A stretch of 64,000 nucleotides of DNA from Reichenbachiella versicolor (GTDB lineage: Bacteria; Bacteroidota; Bacteroidia; Cytophagales; Cyclobacteriaceae). The DNA is taken from NCBI RefSeq assembly GCF_003171675.1, contig NZ_QFZQ01000005.1:434001-498000 (forward strand), written 5' to 3'. A model generated the notes under the pieces. The model searched no databases and was not told the DNA's origin. It saw only the letters and a list, made by a program, of their open reading frames with translations. The number at the start of each line of letters is the position of its first letter. The first letter of the stretch is position 1. Made by a program: the position numbers and the translations under genes. This document shows, piece after piece, positions 27,441 to 36,640 of this stretch.

Positions 27441-29279
27441 TCAGCCCTCAACAGGGTATTTAGAACAAGCAATTTCATAAGCATCTTCATAATTGGAAAC
27501 TAAATTCTTCCAATCAAACTCCTCCGAAAGATCCTCTGATTTATTGCGCATATTAATTCTTTCTTTTCTTGTTGTTTTAACGAACTCCAAAAGCTTTTCG
27601 CATAATTGTTCAGCAGATGAATGAAAGTCCTTACCTTCTCGTTCAATCATATACAAACCATGCCTCTCATCTCCATTTTTCAAATCCTTTGCATAATTAC
27701 CGAATCCAGATAAATCAGAAGTAACTGCTGCTACTCCACGAGCCAAACACTCTACAGGAGTATACCCCCAAGGTTCGTAGTAACTAGGGAACACTCCCAA
27801 ATGACAACCTCTTACAAACTGGCTATAATCCATGCCGAATAATGGAGATGTGGATGAAATAAAATCAGGGTGATAAACAATTTTCACTTTATCGTGAGCA
27901 TAGTTAAGCAAGTTGGCACTTCGAACAAACCCTAAAATAGGATCGGCTCCATCATTTTCTAAATTATGAGTAACTACACTTGGGAGCTTGTGTGTCTTCC
28001 AAGACTGAATAGTCCTTCTATATCTTAATTTCCAATAGTCATCTACCATAGTGGACAAATCAGGAAGTCTATGATCTGAATTAGTCGCAGCATCAGTAAA
28101 AAGTCGCTCTTTTACCTGCTTCAATATTTCATCACAATTATCCTCGATCTCTTCCATCACAGCTCTTGTATTCAACACTTCTGGATTGATACTGTGAAAA
28201 GGTTGCTTTGTAACGAAAAACATGACAACAGTCATATCAATCCCTTCCTCGTGCATCCTATGATTGAGTCTAGCTAAAGCCTCCAACGTCAGGTCATATC
28301 CTTTATTCTTGTATTCAAACCTTCCAGATGTAAAGAAGTATAGTGTCTTACCTAAATCAAATGAGTAAGACTGAAAGAAATGCCCCATCACAAAGTGATT
28401 TATCTTTTCTTTATACTGATGGTGTCTATTTTGTACTTCGTGCAATACAGAAAATCTTTCAATATTCAACCCATTCGGTAAAATAGTTTCCGGATTTCGC
28501 CCCAATAGATGAACACACTCTTTAGCCGTCACTTCACTGACCGTACTCAAAACGTTGGCACCATGTGCACAGGCACGTTCTAATTTTGCTATTGCCTCTA
28601 CATTGAAGTTTTTAGCTTCATCTTCCCAATTCAGAAAGGGTAAATGATCATAGAACTGTGGGTCATTCATCGCTAAGTATCTACCCAATAACGTTGCGTG
28701 TGTGGTAAAGACTGTATTGACTGGTATCTGCTCTCGACCAAGATCAGGAATACAAGTACCTGCCATCCACTCATGGAAATGAGAAATAAACTCAAAATCA
28801 TTATCATGACACACCCTAGCATATCTTGAAATAAACTCCTTTACCATATAGCCAAAAGCCAGCACTTGATCCATCAAAGGATCATGGTTTTTAAAATCTA
28901 TAAAATGGTTTTGCCAGTAGAAGTACTTTATATCTCCTAGTAATGGAAAGACACTATATGGGTTAAACAAAACTGTTTGTGGGCGACCAGAAACGAGCCA
29001 TCTTCCATACTGAACATCCCAACCTAGTTCTTCACGCATTTCTCTGGCTACTTGGGAAATACTGTTTTCAACATTAGACTTTGGTTCGAAGTCTGAAACT
29101 ACATTAGGATTAATGTTGGGACCGAGCAATACATAATCATCTCCCCATCGTCTTACCATCTCTGGTACTTTAGATCTAATAACGGTATAAATACCTCCTA
29201 CTTGATTACATACTTCCCATGCGACCTCTGCTAGGACTCTGTTTTTAGTACTGAATTTCTTACCCTTCTTTCGGTTCAT
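27441..29279 (-). CDS. Glycogen synthase, GT3 (eukaryotic) type
   Basis: A 612-residue glycosyltransferase of family GT3, which elongates alpha-1,4-glucan from UDP-glucose in fungi and animals; in bacteria it is found mainly in Bacteroidota. The N-terminus EVCNQVGGIYTVIRSK near residue 20 is the family signature, followed by a central histidine-containing region (ISHFHEWMAG) and a C-terminal donor-binding region with VFPSYYEPWGYTPVECLARG and a paired glutamate. It is shorter than the roughly 700-residue eukaryotic enzymes, lacking their phosphorylated tails. It is divergent from the GH31 gene and upstream of DUF4301. Confident on family; the donor (UDP- or ADP-glucose) is not certain. Confidence 0.93.
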   Translation of the reverse strand: MNRKKGKKFSTKNRVLAEVAWEVCNQVGGIYTVIRSKVPEMVRRWGDDYVLLGPNINPNVVSDFEPKSNVENSISQVAREMREELGWDVQYGRWLVSGRPQTVLFNPYSVFPLLGDIKYFYWQNHFIDFKNHDPLMDQVLAFGYMVKEFISRYARVCHDNDFEFISHFHEWMAGTCIPDLGREQIPVNTVFTTHATLLGRYLAMNDPQFYDHLPFLNWEDEAKNFNVEAIAKLERACAHGANVLSTVSEVTAKECVHLLGRNPETILPNGLNIERFSVLHEVQNRHHQYKEKINHFVMGHFFQSYSFDLGKTLYFFTSGRFEYKNKGYDLTLEALARLNHRMHEEGIDMTVVMFFVTKQPFHSINPEVLNTRAVMEEIEDNCDEILKQVKERLFTDAATNSDHRLPDLSTMVDDYWKLRYRRTIQSWKTHKLPSVVTHNLENDGADPILGFVRSANLLNYAHDKVKIVYHPDFISSTSPLFGMDYSQFVRGCHLGVFPSYYEPWGYTPVECLARGVAAVTSDLSGFGNYAKDLKNGDERHGLYMIEREGKDFHSSAEQLCEKLLEFVKTTRKERINMRNKSEDLSEEFDWKNLVSNYEDAYEIACSKYPVEG

Positions 29280-29429
29280 TGGTTTTGTTTGAAGTTAAAA
29301 ACTGCTATTTGACAGGCTTTATTGAAATATCCTTGATTTTGATGTTTGCTATTGAACAAAATCACAATAATTCAATTATATTATTGAAAATTAATTAAAG
29401 ATCCTACTTGATGATATTACAACTCATAT

Positions 29430-29451
29430 CAATGAAACACCTCTTTCATTG
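29430..29451. promoter_or_regulatory. Dyad between divergent glycogen genes
   Basis: CAATGAAA and TTTCATTG form a perfect 8-bp inverted repeat with a 6-bp spacer, midway in the 307-bp gap between the glycogen synthase and GH31 genes. It could be an operator serving both. Apart from this and the GH31 promoter the gap shows no gene. Confidence 0.4.
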
Positions 29452-29553
29452 CAAAACTTGAAGTCATATTATCTGGTTTTTAAATTAAATGAAAATTTTA
29501 AAGTCGAAGCCTTCTAATATGGTTTTTTCGCACCCTATAGTTTAGTCAATATC

Positions 29554-29561
29554 TATATTTG
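29554..29561 (+). promoter_or_regulatory. -7 box of the GH31 operon
   Basis: TATATTTG is a perfect TAnnTTTG box 25 bp before the GH31 ATG. No standard -33 TTG is seen at 17-21 bp. Confidence 0.6.
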
Positions 29562-29586
29562 TTTAACAAACAACTGGTTAAAGTTC

Positions 29587-32028
29587 ATGTCAGATACAGT
29601 AGAAGAAATCCAAAACACCGAAGAGACCCAAGACTTTTCGGGTAATTATATAGACAAATTCGAGGACAAGAATTTAGAAGAATTTTTTTGTGGTAAACTT
29701 GAAAGCTGGGAGAAGATAGAAAATACATTTTTGTTCCATGGTGAGAATGCTACTTTGGAACTAGCAATCTTTAGTTCTCACATTTTAAGGTTTAGATATG
29801 GACATGATGGTTATTTTGAAGATGACTTTTCATACGCCATTGACCCCAACTATCAACCTCAAGACACTCATTATATATTCGAAGAAGATGAAGATTTGAT
29901 ATCCATCAAAACTGATGTCGTAGAATGTGTAATCAATAAAGCCGACCTCAAGACCAAAATCAAAGACCTTAAGGGAACTGTCATTCAAGAGGATGAAAAA
30001 GGGTACCACTGGCAAGATCATAAATACTATGGTGGCACAATCAACATCTCTACCAAAGTACTTCAACCATATGAAAAGTTCTTTGGTCTAGGAGACAAGT
30101 CTGGTAGGCTCAATATGATAGGTCAGAGAAAGGAATTGTGGGGAACGGATTGCTATGGGTACGGTGCAGATACTGACCCTGTTTACAAGAACATACCATT
30201 CTTCATGGGACAACATAGTAAAATAGGCTATGGAATCTTTATGGATAATACTTTCCGAAGCTTCTTTGATTTTGGGAAAGAAAGAAATGAGGCTTGTAGT
30301 TATTGGGCGCAAGGCGGTGAAATGAGATACTACTACATCCACGGGCCTAAGCTAATTGATGTAATAAAACGATATGCTGAACTAACCGGAAAGCATGCCC
30401 TTCCTCCAAAATGGGCACTTGGGTATCACCAAAGTAAGTGGAGCTACTATCCTGAATCCGTTGTACGAGAACTGGGTGCTGAGTTTAGAACACGAAAGAT
30501 TCCTTGTGATGTTATTCACTTGGATATAGACTACATGGATGGCTTCAGGTGTTTCACTTGGGACAAAGATAGATTTCCAGACCCTAAAAAGATGATCTCG
30601 GAAATGAAAGATGATGGTTTTAAAACCATAGTGATCATAGATCCAGGGATCAAGGTGGACAAGAAATATTGGGTATATCAGCAAGGAATGGAAGGTGATT
30701 ACTTCTGTAAAAGAATGGACGGACCTTTATTAAAGGCTAGTGTATGGCCTGGTCTATGTCATTTCCCTGATTTTACAAACCCTGAGGCAAGAGCCTGGTG
30801 GGGAACACTGTATGAAGGACTTGTTGAGACAGGCGTAGATGGAGTATGGAATGACATGAATGAACCTGCGACATTTGAAGAAGGAACTTTTCCAAATGAT
30901 GTTAGATTCGATTTTGATGGTCATCCTTGCAGCCACAGGAAAGCCCATAACGTTTATGGTTCTCTAATGGCGAGAGCTACATCTGAAGGACAAAAAATGT
31001 TCCTAGACAATAAAAGAGACTTCACTATATCTAGATCTGCCTATGCTGGTATTCAGAGGTACGCTTCTGTTTGGACAGGTGACAACTCTGCAAGTTGGGA
31101 ACAATTAAGAATCGCTAATATACAGTGTCAAAGACTTAATGCGTCGGGAATTTCTTTTGCAGGATCTGATGTTGGGGGATTTATTGGTTCCCCAGATGGA
31201 GAACTTTACACTAGATGGGTACAAATGGCCGTATTTCACCCATTCTTCAGAACGCATTCCTCTGGTGATCACGGAGACAAAGAACCTTGGACTTTTGAAG
31301 AAAAATATATTGACATCGTTAGGAAGTTTATAGAGATGAGATACGAGATACTTCCTTATGTTTACACTACTTTCTGGCAGCATAGCACTACAGGAGCTCC
31401 TATGCTTCGCTCGCTTCACTTAGAAGTACATGATGATCCTGAGTCTTTCTTTAGAGAAGAAGAGTTCTTTTTAGGAGACCATATATTGGTATGTCCAATA
31501 TCAGAGGCTGAGGCAACGAGCAGAAGAATGTACCTTCCTCAAGGTGTTTGGTTCAACTACTGGACAAATGAAGAGTTGACCGGGAAAAAAGAAATTAAAG
31601 TAAAGGCTCCTCTTGATCAAATACCACTATTCGTAAGAGCAGGTGGTATCATACCGATGCAGCCAAAAATGCAGTACGTAGATGAGTTCGAATTTGACAC
31701 TTTGACTTTGAAGGCATATAAACCTGTAGGAACAACAGAGTCATACTTATATGAAGACAAAGGTGACGGATACGAGTATACTCAAGGTGATCAGTCAGTA
31801 AAAACTTTCATTGCAGAACTGGAAGCCGACAAATGGAAAATCACACAGAAAGTAAAAGGAGACTTTGAAGTGTGTTATAAAAAATACGAATTAAAACTGC
31901 ATGGAATAGAACAAGCTCCAACGTCAATTCTTCTTGAAGGAGAAGAGGTAATTAAGAAAGGTAGATATGCTAAAAAAGTATTGACAATAGAGCTACCAAT
32001 TGATTTTAAAGAAATTATTATAACTTAA
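29587..32028 (+). CDS. GH31 alpha-glucosidase
   Basis: An 813-residue glycoside hydrolase of family 31, without signal peptide and therefore cytoplasmic. The barrel contains the nucleophile motif GVWNDMNEP near residue 423 and other family stretches (HLDIDYMDGFRCFTWDKDRF near 311, FAGSDVGGF near 525, HPFFRTHSSGD near 550). Family members release alpha-linked glucose from the ends of oligosaccharides. It starts a run of four genes (GH31, CBM48, GT4, GH57-like) divergent from the glycogen synthase, so internal glycogen or maltodextrin is the likely substrate. An N-terminal acidic extension of about 25 residues is extra. High confidence on family, moderate on substrate. Confidence 0.95.
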   Translation: MSDTVEEIQNTEETQDFSGNYIDKFEDKNLEEFFCGKLESWEKIENTFLFHGENATLELAIFSSHILRFRYGHDGYFEDDFSYAIDPNYQPQDTHYIFEEDEDLISIKTDVVECVINKADLKTKIKDLKGTVIQEDEKGYHWQDHKYYGGTINISTKVLQPYEKFFGLGDKSGRLNMIGQRKELWGTDCYGYGADTDPVYKNIPFFMGQHSKIGYGIFMDNTFRSFFDFGKERNEACSYWAQGGEMRYYYIHGPKLIDVIKRYAELTGKHALPPKWALGYHQSKWSYYPESVVRELGAEFRTRKIPCDVIHLDIDYMDGFRCFTWDKDRFPDPKKMISEMKDDGFKTIVIIDPGIKVDKKYWVYQQGMEGDYFCKRMDGPLLKASVWPGLCHFPDFTNPEARAWWGTLYEGLVETGVDGVWNDMNEPATFEEGTFPNDVRFDFDGHPCSHRKAHNVYGSLMARATSEGQKMFLDNKRDFTISRSAYAGIQRYASVWTGDNSASWEQLRIANIQCQRLNASGISFAGSDVGGFIGSPDGELYTRWVQMAVFHPFFRTHSSGDHGDKEPWTFEEKYIDIVRKFIEMRYEILPYVYTTFWQHSTTGAPMLRSLHLEVHDDPESFFREEEFFLGDHILVCPISEAEATSRRMYLPQGVWFNYWTNEELTGKKEIKVKAPLDQIPLFVRAGGIIPMQPKMQYVDEFEFDTLTLKAYKPVGTTESYLYEDKGDGYEYTQGDQSVKTFIAELEADKWKITQKVKGDFEVCYKKYELKLHGIEQAPTSILLEGEEVIKKGRYAKKVLTIELPIDFKEIIIT

Positions 32029-32054
32029 TACAAATAATAAATCCCTAGACTACT

Positions 32055-32360
32055 ATGAGTATCAAAAAACAATTTCTTAAGTCAAAAGATCTTTACAAGG
32101 TAACTTGGAATATTGACAAAAAAATAGCTGACGGAGCCGAAAGCATTGCTTTAGCTGGTGATTTCAATGGCTGGAATGAAACCACCGATCAATTTACCAA
32201 AATGAAAAGTGGTGGATTCAAAATCACTTTAGAACTACCAAAGGAAAAACAATACCAATTCAGGTATTTAGTTGATGGTACTACTTGGGTTAATGAAAAG
32301 GAGTGTGACGGATATACCCCTAATGAATTCGCAGAAGAAAACTGCGTTTTATCTCTTTGA
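32055..32360 (+). CDS. Stand-alone CBM48 (isoamylase N-terminal) domain protein
   Basis: A 101-residue cytoplasmic protein that is essentially one early-set/CBM48 glycogen-binding domain: ALAGDFNGWNE near residue 37, YQFRYLVDG near residue 72 and DGYTPNEF near residue 85. These are the usual signatures of glycogen-binding modules and of AMPK-beta-type domains. It carries no catalytic domain, so it probably recruits enzymes to glycogen or regulates them. It lies 26 bp after the GH31 gene and before GT4, consistent with one operon; the hairpin after it could attenuate transcription. Confidence 0.9.
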   Translation: MSIKKQFLKSKDLYKVTWNIDKKIADGAESIALAGDFNGWNETTDQFTKMKSGGFKITLELPKEKQYQFRYLVDGTTWVNEKECDGYTPNEFAEENCVLSL

Positions 32361-32367
32361 TCCAGAT

Positions 32368-32405
32368 ATAATGTGGCCTCTTTAGTAAATAAGAGACCAC
32401 ATTAT
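32368..32405 (+). terminator. Hairpin between CBM48 and GT4 genes
   Basis: ATAATGTGG with an inner CTCTT (32368-32382) pairs with AAGAG and CCACATTAT (32391-32405). No T tract follows, so it may be a weak or mRNA-stabilising hairpin rather than a full terminator. Confidence 0.5.
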
Positions 32406-32428
32406 CAAACCAACTAATATACCAGCAA

Positions 32429-33634
32429 ATGACTAAAACTAGAGTATTAATGCTAGGACCAGGAGAACCTAGTATACTGAATAGTGGACTTGGTAAAGCG
32501 GCTTTCCACCTTGCTGATTCTATTTCCAAAAATGTAGAATTGACGGTTGTCCAACCGGAAAAACTAGAAGAGTTTAACGAGTCTGTACAACAACGAGAAT
32601 TTGAGCCTCAGCATAGAACTGAAGAGTTTACCGACTATCAAGTACTTTCGGATATTGCGAAATTTGAAATCACCAATATTATTGCACCATATTGGTATCT
32701 AGGAGGCACTGAAAAAGTAACCCATGAGTATACAGAGTCAGTGGTTCGAATCAAGGCTGAAACCTACACCAAAGAAATTATAGAGATTGTAGATGAGATT
32801 GAATATGATGTCATCTATGCGCACGATTGGTTGACTTTTCAAGCTGCGATCGAACTGAAAGAAAAGACAAAATTACCCCTAGTGCTGCATGTTCACTCTT
32901 TGGATCATGATCGCAATCCTAACATGGATAGATCTTGGGTCTTTGAGTTGGAACAAAAAGCATTTTGTATAGCTGATAAAATCATCTGTGTCAGTAACTA
33001 TTCTAAAAGCATCATTAGATCAGTTTATGGAATTGATGGAGGTAAAATAAATGTGATATATAATGGTTTTACCAATAGACAATATAAAGACCACCAAAGC
33101 CCTTTTAAAGAAAAAGTGATTTTGTTTGTTGGTCGACTGACCAATCAAAAAGGTCCAACGGAGTTCTTAAAAATCGCTGAACACGTACACAAGCATTATC
33201 CTAATAGTAGATTTATAATGGCTGGTGATGGTGAGTTATACCAGTCTCTTATAGAAGCTGGAGCACATTCAAGAATTGCACATAAATTCCATATGACCGG
33301 CCACTTATCTGATGATGAATTAAACAAGCTCTATGCCATGGCAGACATATACTGTATGCCTTCCGTTTCAGAGCCGTTTGGATTATCAGCTTTAGAAGCT
33401 GCTGGTGCTGGCCTACCTATGGTAATTAGTAATAACTCTGGTGCATCAGAAATACTAGAAGGAGCAATTTCATTGGACTATAACGACACCTTAGGCTTCG
33501 CTAATGAAATCGTAAAGTTGCTCAAAAACGAAAAAATGAAGCATTATTACTCTACCAAGAACCAAAAAGTGGTACACTCTATGACTTGGAAAGAAGCTGC
33601 TGATCAAATTACTAATATCTTCGAAACTGTATGA
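32429..33634 (+). CDS. GT4 glycosyltransferase, glycogen synthase-like
   Basis: A 401-residue family 4 glycosyltransferase. It begins with RVLMLGPGEPSILNSGLGKA, a donor-domain opening with the usual conserved Gly-rich stretch. Domain 2 has ILFVGRLTNQKGP near residue 230 and PSVSEPFGLSALEAAGAG near residue 311, the C-terminal nucleotide-sugar site with the retaining-enzyme glutamate pair. The genome already encodes a GT3 glycogen synthase, so this may prime or extend alpha-glucan or make maltose/other glucosides. It overlaps the GH57-like gene by 4 bp (ATGA), so the two are translationally coupled. Acceptor unknown. Confidence 0.92.
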   Translation: MTKTRVLMLGPGEPSILNSGLGKAAFHLADSISKNVELTVVQPEKLEEFNESVQQREFEPQHRTEEFTDYQVLSDIAKFEITNIIAPYWYLGGTEKVTHEYTESVVRIKAETYTKEIIEIVDEIEYDVIYAHDWLTFQAAIELKEKTKLPLVLHVHSLDHDRNPNMDRSWVFELEQKAFCIADKIICVSNYSKSIIRSVYGIDGGKINVIYNGFTNRQYKDHQSPFKEKVILFVGRLTNQKGPTEFLKIAEHVHKHYPNSRFIMAGDGELYQSLIEAGAHSRIAHKFHMTGHLSDDELNKLYAMADIYCMPSVSEPFGLSALEAAGAGLPMVISNNSGASEILEGAISLDYNDTLGFANEIVKLLKNEKMKHYYSTKNQKVVHSMTWKEAADQITNIFETV

Positions 33635-34641
33635 AGACAGCATTCTTATCGCTAATCTTTGATTACACTCCTGTCTTAAGTACCTTCTCTATTTTTGATA
33701 TTGGATCAGATAAACACTATGTAGATTGGGAACAAACTCAGAGCTCCTTCAATAGGGAGTACTTTTCCGAATTCAAGAGATATTTGGAAGAAATGCTCCA
33801 TGAATCTCAAGATAAGGATACACCTATATCTGTTTATTTTTCTGGTTTTTTCATCAAGCTACTCGAAAAAGCAGATGAGAAAATGATTCATGAAATCAAA
33901 ATAGCAGTCAATAATAGAAAATTGGAGCTATTGGGAGGAACTATTAACAATTCTTTGTCTTCTCTTTATTCTCAAGACCAGTTTACTGAAGAAGTCAAAG
34001 CACACAAGTCAGTTCTAAAAAAAGTTTTTGATTATAAACCTGTCTCTTTTTATAACACGGAAAGCATATACTGCAATACGCTTGCTGATCTTATTAAAAG
34101 CCTTGGTTTTAAACGAACCTTTGCCGGAGCTATTTCATGGTACATGGGTAGTAACAAAAAGGATAGGGTTTTTATTCCTAAAAACATCCAATCATTCAAC
34201 ATTCTAATTTTAGACAAAGACAATTCTTTATTTGACAACCCAGATCAAAAAGCTCATTTCTTACTATTTGACATTAAAAGGTTAAGAGAGCATAAGGGTG
34301 TAAGTCGAGTACTTTTAGCTACAAGAACAAAAGCTAAAATAAAATCGCTTACAGATAGTGGTAAACTAAATTCAAAGAAGCTTTACTACATCAAAACTCC
34401 AACGATGGGTAGTTTGAATGGAAAGACTTTTAGTTCATTCAATGGTCAAGCTATGCAGACCAATACACTTGATATGTACTATAACATTTCTGAGCAAGCC
34501 GGTGTTATATCTGATAGTCAATTTTTGGACTTAGGTGCTGCTTCATTGTATTTGAACCTTGGAAAAAAAGATGATTCTACTGCTTTTGATAAGTACTCTA
34601 ATATGATGAACATTTTGAATGATGCCGACTTAAAGGCTTAG
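33631..34641 (+). CDS. GH57-like protein, partly degenerate
   Basis: A 336-residue protein that shares the outline of bacteroidotan GH57 alpha-amylases: SIFDIGSDKHYVD near residue 20, VYFSGFFIKLLEKAD near residue 70, GGTINNSLSSLYS near residue 107, VSFYNTESIYC near residue 138 and LLFDIKRLREHKG near residue 208. The glutamate of the TE-S-IY segment (nucleophile position in related enzymes) and a possible acid aspartate in FDI remain. However, the family's N-terminal HQP motif reads DYTP, and the ETH-SLSSL histidine has become asparagine. It is also shorter than usual (about 400 or more). It may have low activity or a non-catalytic glycogen-binding role. Confidence 0.7.
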   Translation: MKTAFLSLIFDYTPVLSTFSIFDIGSDKHYVDWEQTQSSFNREYFSEFKRYLEEMLHESQDKDTPISVYFSGFFIKLLEKADEKMIHEIKIAVNNRKLELLGGTINNSLSSLYSQDQFTEEVKAHKSVLKKVFDYKPVSFYNTESIYCNTLADLIKSLGFKRTFAGAISWYMGSNKKDRVFIPKNIQSFNILILDKDNSLFDNPDQKAHFLLFDIKRLREHKGVSRVLLATRTKAKIKSLTDSGKLNSKKLYYIKTPTMGSLNGKTFSSFNGQAMQTNTLDMYYNISEQAGVISDSQFLDLGAASLYLNLGKKDDSTAFDKYSNMMNILNDADLKA

Positions 34642-34684
34642 AAAACTGAACTTTTCAGTATGATTGATAAATAAGAGAAAACAA

Positions 34685-34708
34685 AAAAGGAGCTCAAAAG
34701 CTCCTTTT
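34685..34708 (-). terminator. Terminator between GH57-like and typA genes
   Basis: AAAAGGAGCT (34685-34694) and AGCTCCTTTT (34699-34708) pair with a 4-nt loop; T or A runs flank both sides, so it can terminate both converging transcripts. Confidence 0.93.
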
Positions 34709-34730
34709 CCTTCAATATTTTTATCAGCTC

Positions 34731-36503
34731 TTAAGCCTTAAAATCTATTTTTCTCATTCTAAGAGATGTAGGTGTTACTTCTACATACTCATCTTCATTA
34801 ATATATTCCAGTGCTTCTTCTAAAGAAAATTTCTTGGCTGGAGCAATTTTAGAATTATTGTCAGACCCCGCCGCTCTCATATTCGTTAGCTTCTTTCCTT
34901 TCTGAACATTGACAGCGAGATCATTAGCTCTAGAGTGCTCTCCTATGACTTGACCTATATAAAGGTCTTCTCCTGGGTCTACAAAGAATATACCTCTATC
35001 TTGTAGTTTGTCAATAGAGTAAGCCGTTGAAGCTCCCATTTCCATTGATACCAATGAACCATTTTGTCTACCAGGCATTTCTCCTTTGAATGGTTCATAA
35101 CCTTGAAATCTATGAGTGATAACCGCTTCACCTGCTGTAGCTGTCAATATTTGATTTCTCAAACCAATCAAACCTCTTGCTGGTATATTAAACTCAAGAT
35201 GTTGAACATCTCCTTTAGGTTCCATTACAGTCAGCTCTCCTTTTCTTTTGGTTACTAGCTCGATTGCCTTTCCAGAAGTTTCTTCTGGTACATCAATCAC
35301 TAATAGCTCTACAGGTTCATTCTTTTGCCCATCGATCTCCTTGAAGATAACCTGTGGCTGACCTACCTGAAGCTCATACCCTTCTCTTCTCATAGTTTCT
35401 ATCAAAACAGATAAGTGAAGAACTCCTCGTCCATATACTAAGAATCTATCTTCAGAGTCGGTTTCTTGTACTCTTAGAGCAAGATTCTTTTCAGTCTCTT
35501 TAAATAACCTATCTCTTAAGTGACGGGAAGTAACGAATTTTCCTTCCTTACCAAAGAATGGTGAGTTATTGATACAGAATAGCATATTCATAGTAGGTTC
35601 ATCTACTGCTACTCTTTCCATAGGCTCAGGATTGTCAAAATCTGTAATAGTGTCTCCGATATCAAAATCTTCAAGTCCAGTCACAGCGCAGATATCTCCA
35701 CAACCTACAGATTCCACTCTTCTCTTACCTAAACCTTCGAAGATATGAAGTTCCTTAATTCTAGCTCTCTTAACAGAACCATCAGCCTTGGTTACTCCAA
35801 TGCTTTGTCCTTCCTTCAGCTCGCCTTGATATATTCTGCCAATTGCAATACGGCCAGTAAATGAAGAGAAATCAAGAGATGTAATTTTCATTCTAGGTAC
35901 ACCGTCTCTTTGAGTTGGAGGAGGAATCACCTTGATGATTGTATCTAAGAGCGGAGTAATACTATCCGTCGGTTCTTTCCAATCATGTCCCATCCAGCCA
36001 TTTTTAGATGAGCCATATAATGTCTCAAAATCAAGTTGCTCTTCCGTAGCCTCAAGGTTAAACATTAAGTCGAAGACTTCTTCATGCACCTCATCAGGAC
36101 GACAGTTTTCTTTATCAACCTTATTTACCACGACGATAGGAGTCAATCCAATAGAAAGCGCTTTACTCAATACAAAACGAGTCTGAGGCATTGCTCCTTC
36201 AAAAGCATCTACCAAAAGAATCACTCCATCAGCCATACTCAATACACGTTCTACTTCTCCTCCAAAGTCGGCGTGACCCGGAGTATCGATAATATTGATT
36301 TTTACTCCTTTATACTCACAAGAGACATTTTTAGACAAGATAGTGATACCTCTTTCTCTTTCGAGATCATTACTATCTAGAATCAACTCATCGTTATTTT
36401 GCTCTCTTTTTAAGTCTTGAGTGGCGTAGATGATTTTATCGACTAGGGTTGTTTTACCATGGTCAACGTGAGCGATGATCGCTACATTTCTAATTTCTGA
36501 CAT
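34731..36503 (-). CDS. typA: Ribosome-associated GTPase TypA/BipA
   Basis: A 590-residue translational GTPase. The G1 motif is AHVDHGKTT (residues 11-19), G3 is DTPGHADFGG near residue 74 and G4 is NKVDKENCR near residue 128, followed by EF-G-like domains II, III and V and the unique C-terminal domain with AYSIDKLQDRGIFFVDPGED. It binds ribosomes and aids 50S assembly and stress growth, notably at low temperature. The length matches the family. It is monocistronic, with its own TACATTTG box and a terminator. Highly confident. Confidence 0.98.
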   Translation of the reverse strand: MSEIRNVAIIAHVDHGKTTLVDKIIYATQDLKREQNNDELILDSNDLERERGITILSKNVSCEYKGVKINIIDTPGHADFGGEVERVLSMADGVILLVDAFEGAMPQTRFVLSKALSIGLTPIVVVNKVDKENCRPDEVHEEVFDLMFNLEATEEQLDFETLYGSSKNGWMGHDWKEPTDSITPLLDTIIKVIPPPTQRDGVPRMKITSLDFSSFTGRIAIGRIYQGELKEGQSIGVTKADGSVKRARIKELHIFEGLGKRRVESVGCGDICAVTGLEDFDIGDTITDFDNPEPMERVAVDEPTMNMLFCINNSPFFGKEGKFVTSRHLRDRLFKETEKNLALRVQETDSEDRFLVYGRGVLHLSVLIETMRREGYELQVGQPQVIFKEIDGQKNEPVELLVIDVPEETSGKAIELVTKRKGELTVMEPKGDVQHLEFNIPARGLIGLRNQILTATAGEAVITHRFQGYEPFKGEMPGRQNGSLVSMEMGASTAYSIDKLQDRGIFFVDPGEDLYIGQVIGEHSRANDLAVNVQKGKKLTNMRAAGSDNNSKIAPAKKFSLEEALEYINEDEYVEVTPTSLRMRKIDFKA

Positions 36504-36525
36504 ACCTTATTCCAAAATTAAGCGG

Positions 36526-36533
36526 CAAATGTA
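36526..36533 (-). promoter_or_regulatory. -7 box of typA
   Basis: On the minus strand TACATTTG is a perfect TAnnTTTG box, 22 bp before the typA ATG. Confidence 0.65.
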
Positions 36534-36640
36534 ACTGGAATAATCTAGAACTGCGATAGGTCAGTTTTTTATTAACAGAAGCTTATTTTAATAAGGAACT
36601 TCCTGATTGATAGGCTTTGAAAATATTTTTTAAAATAAAC

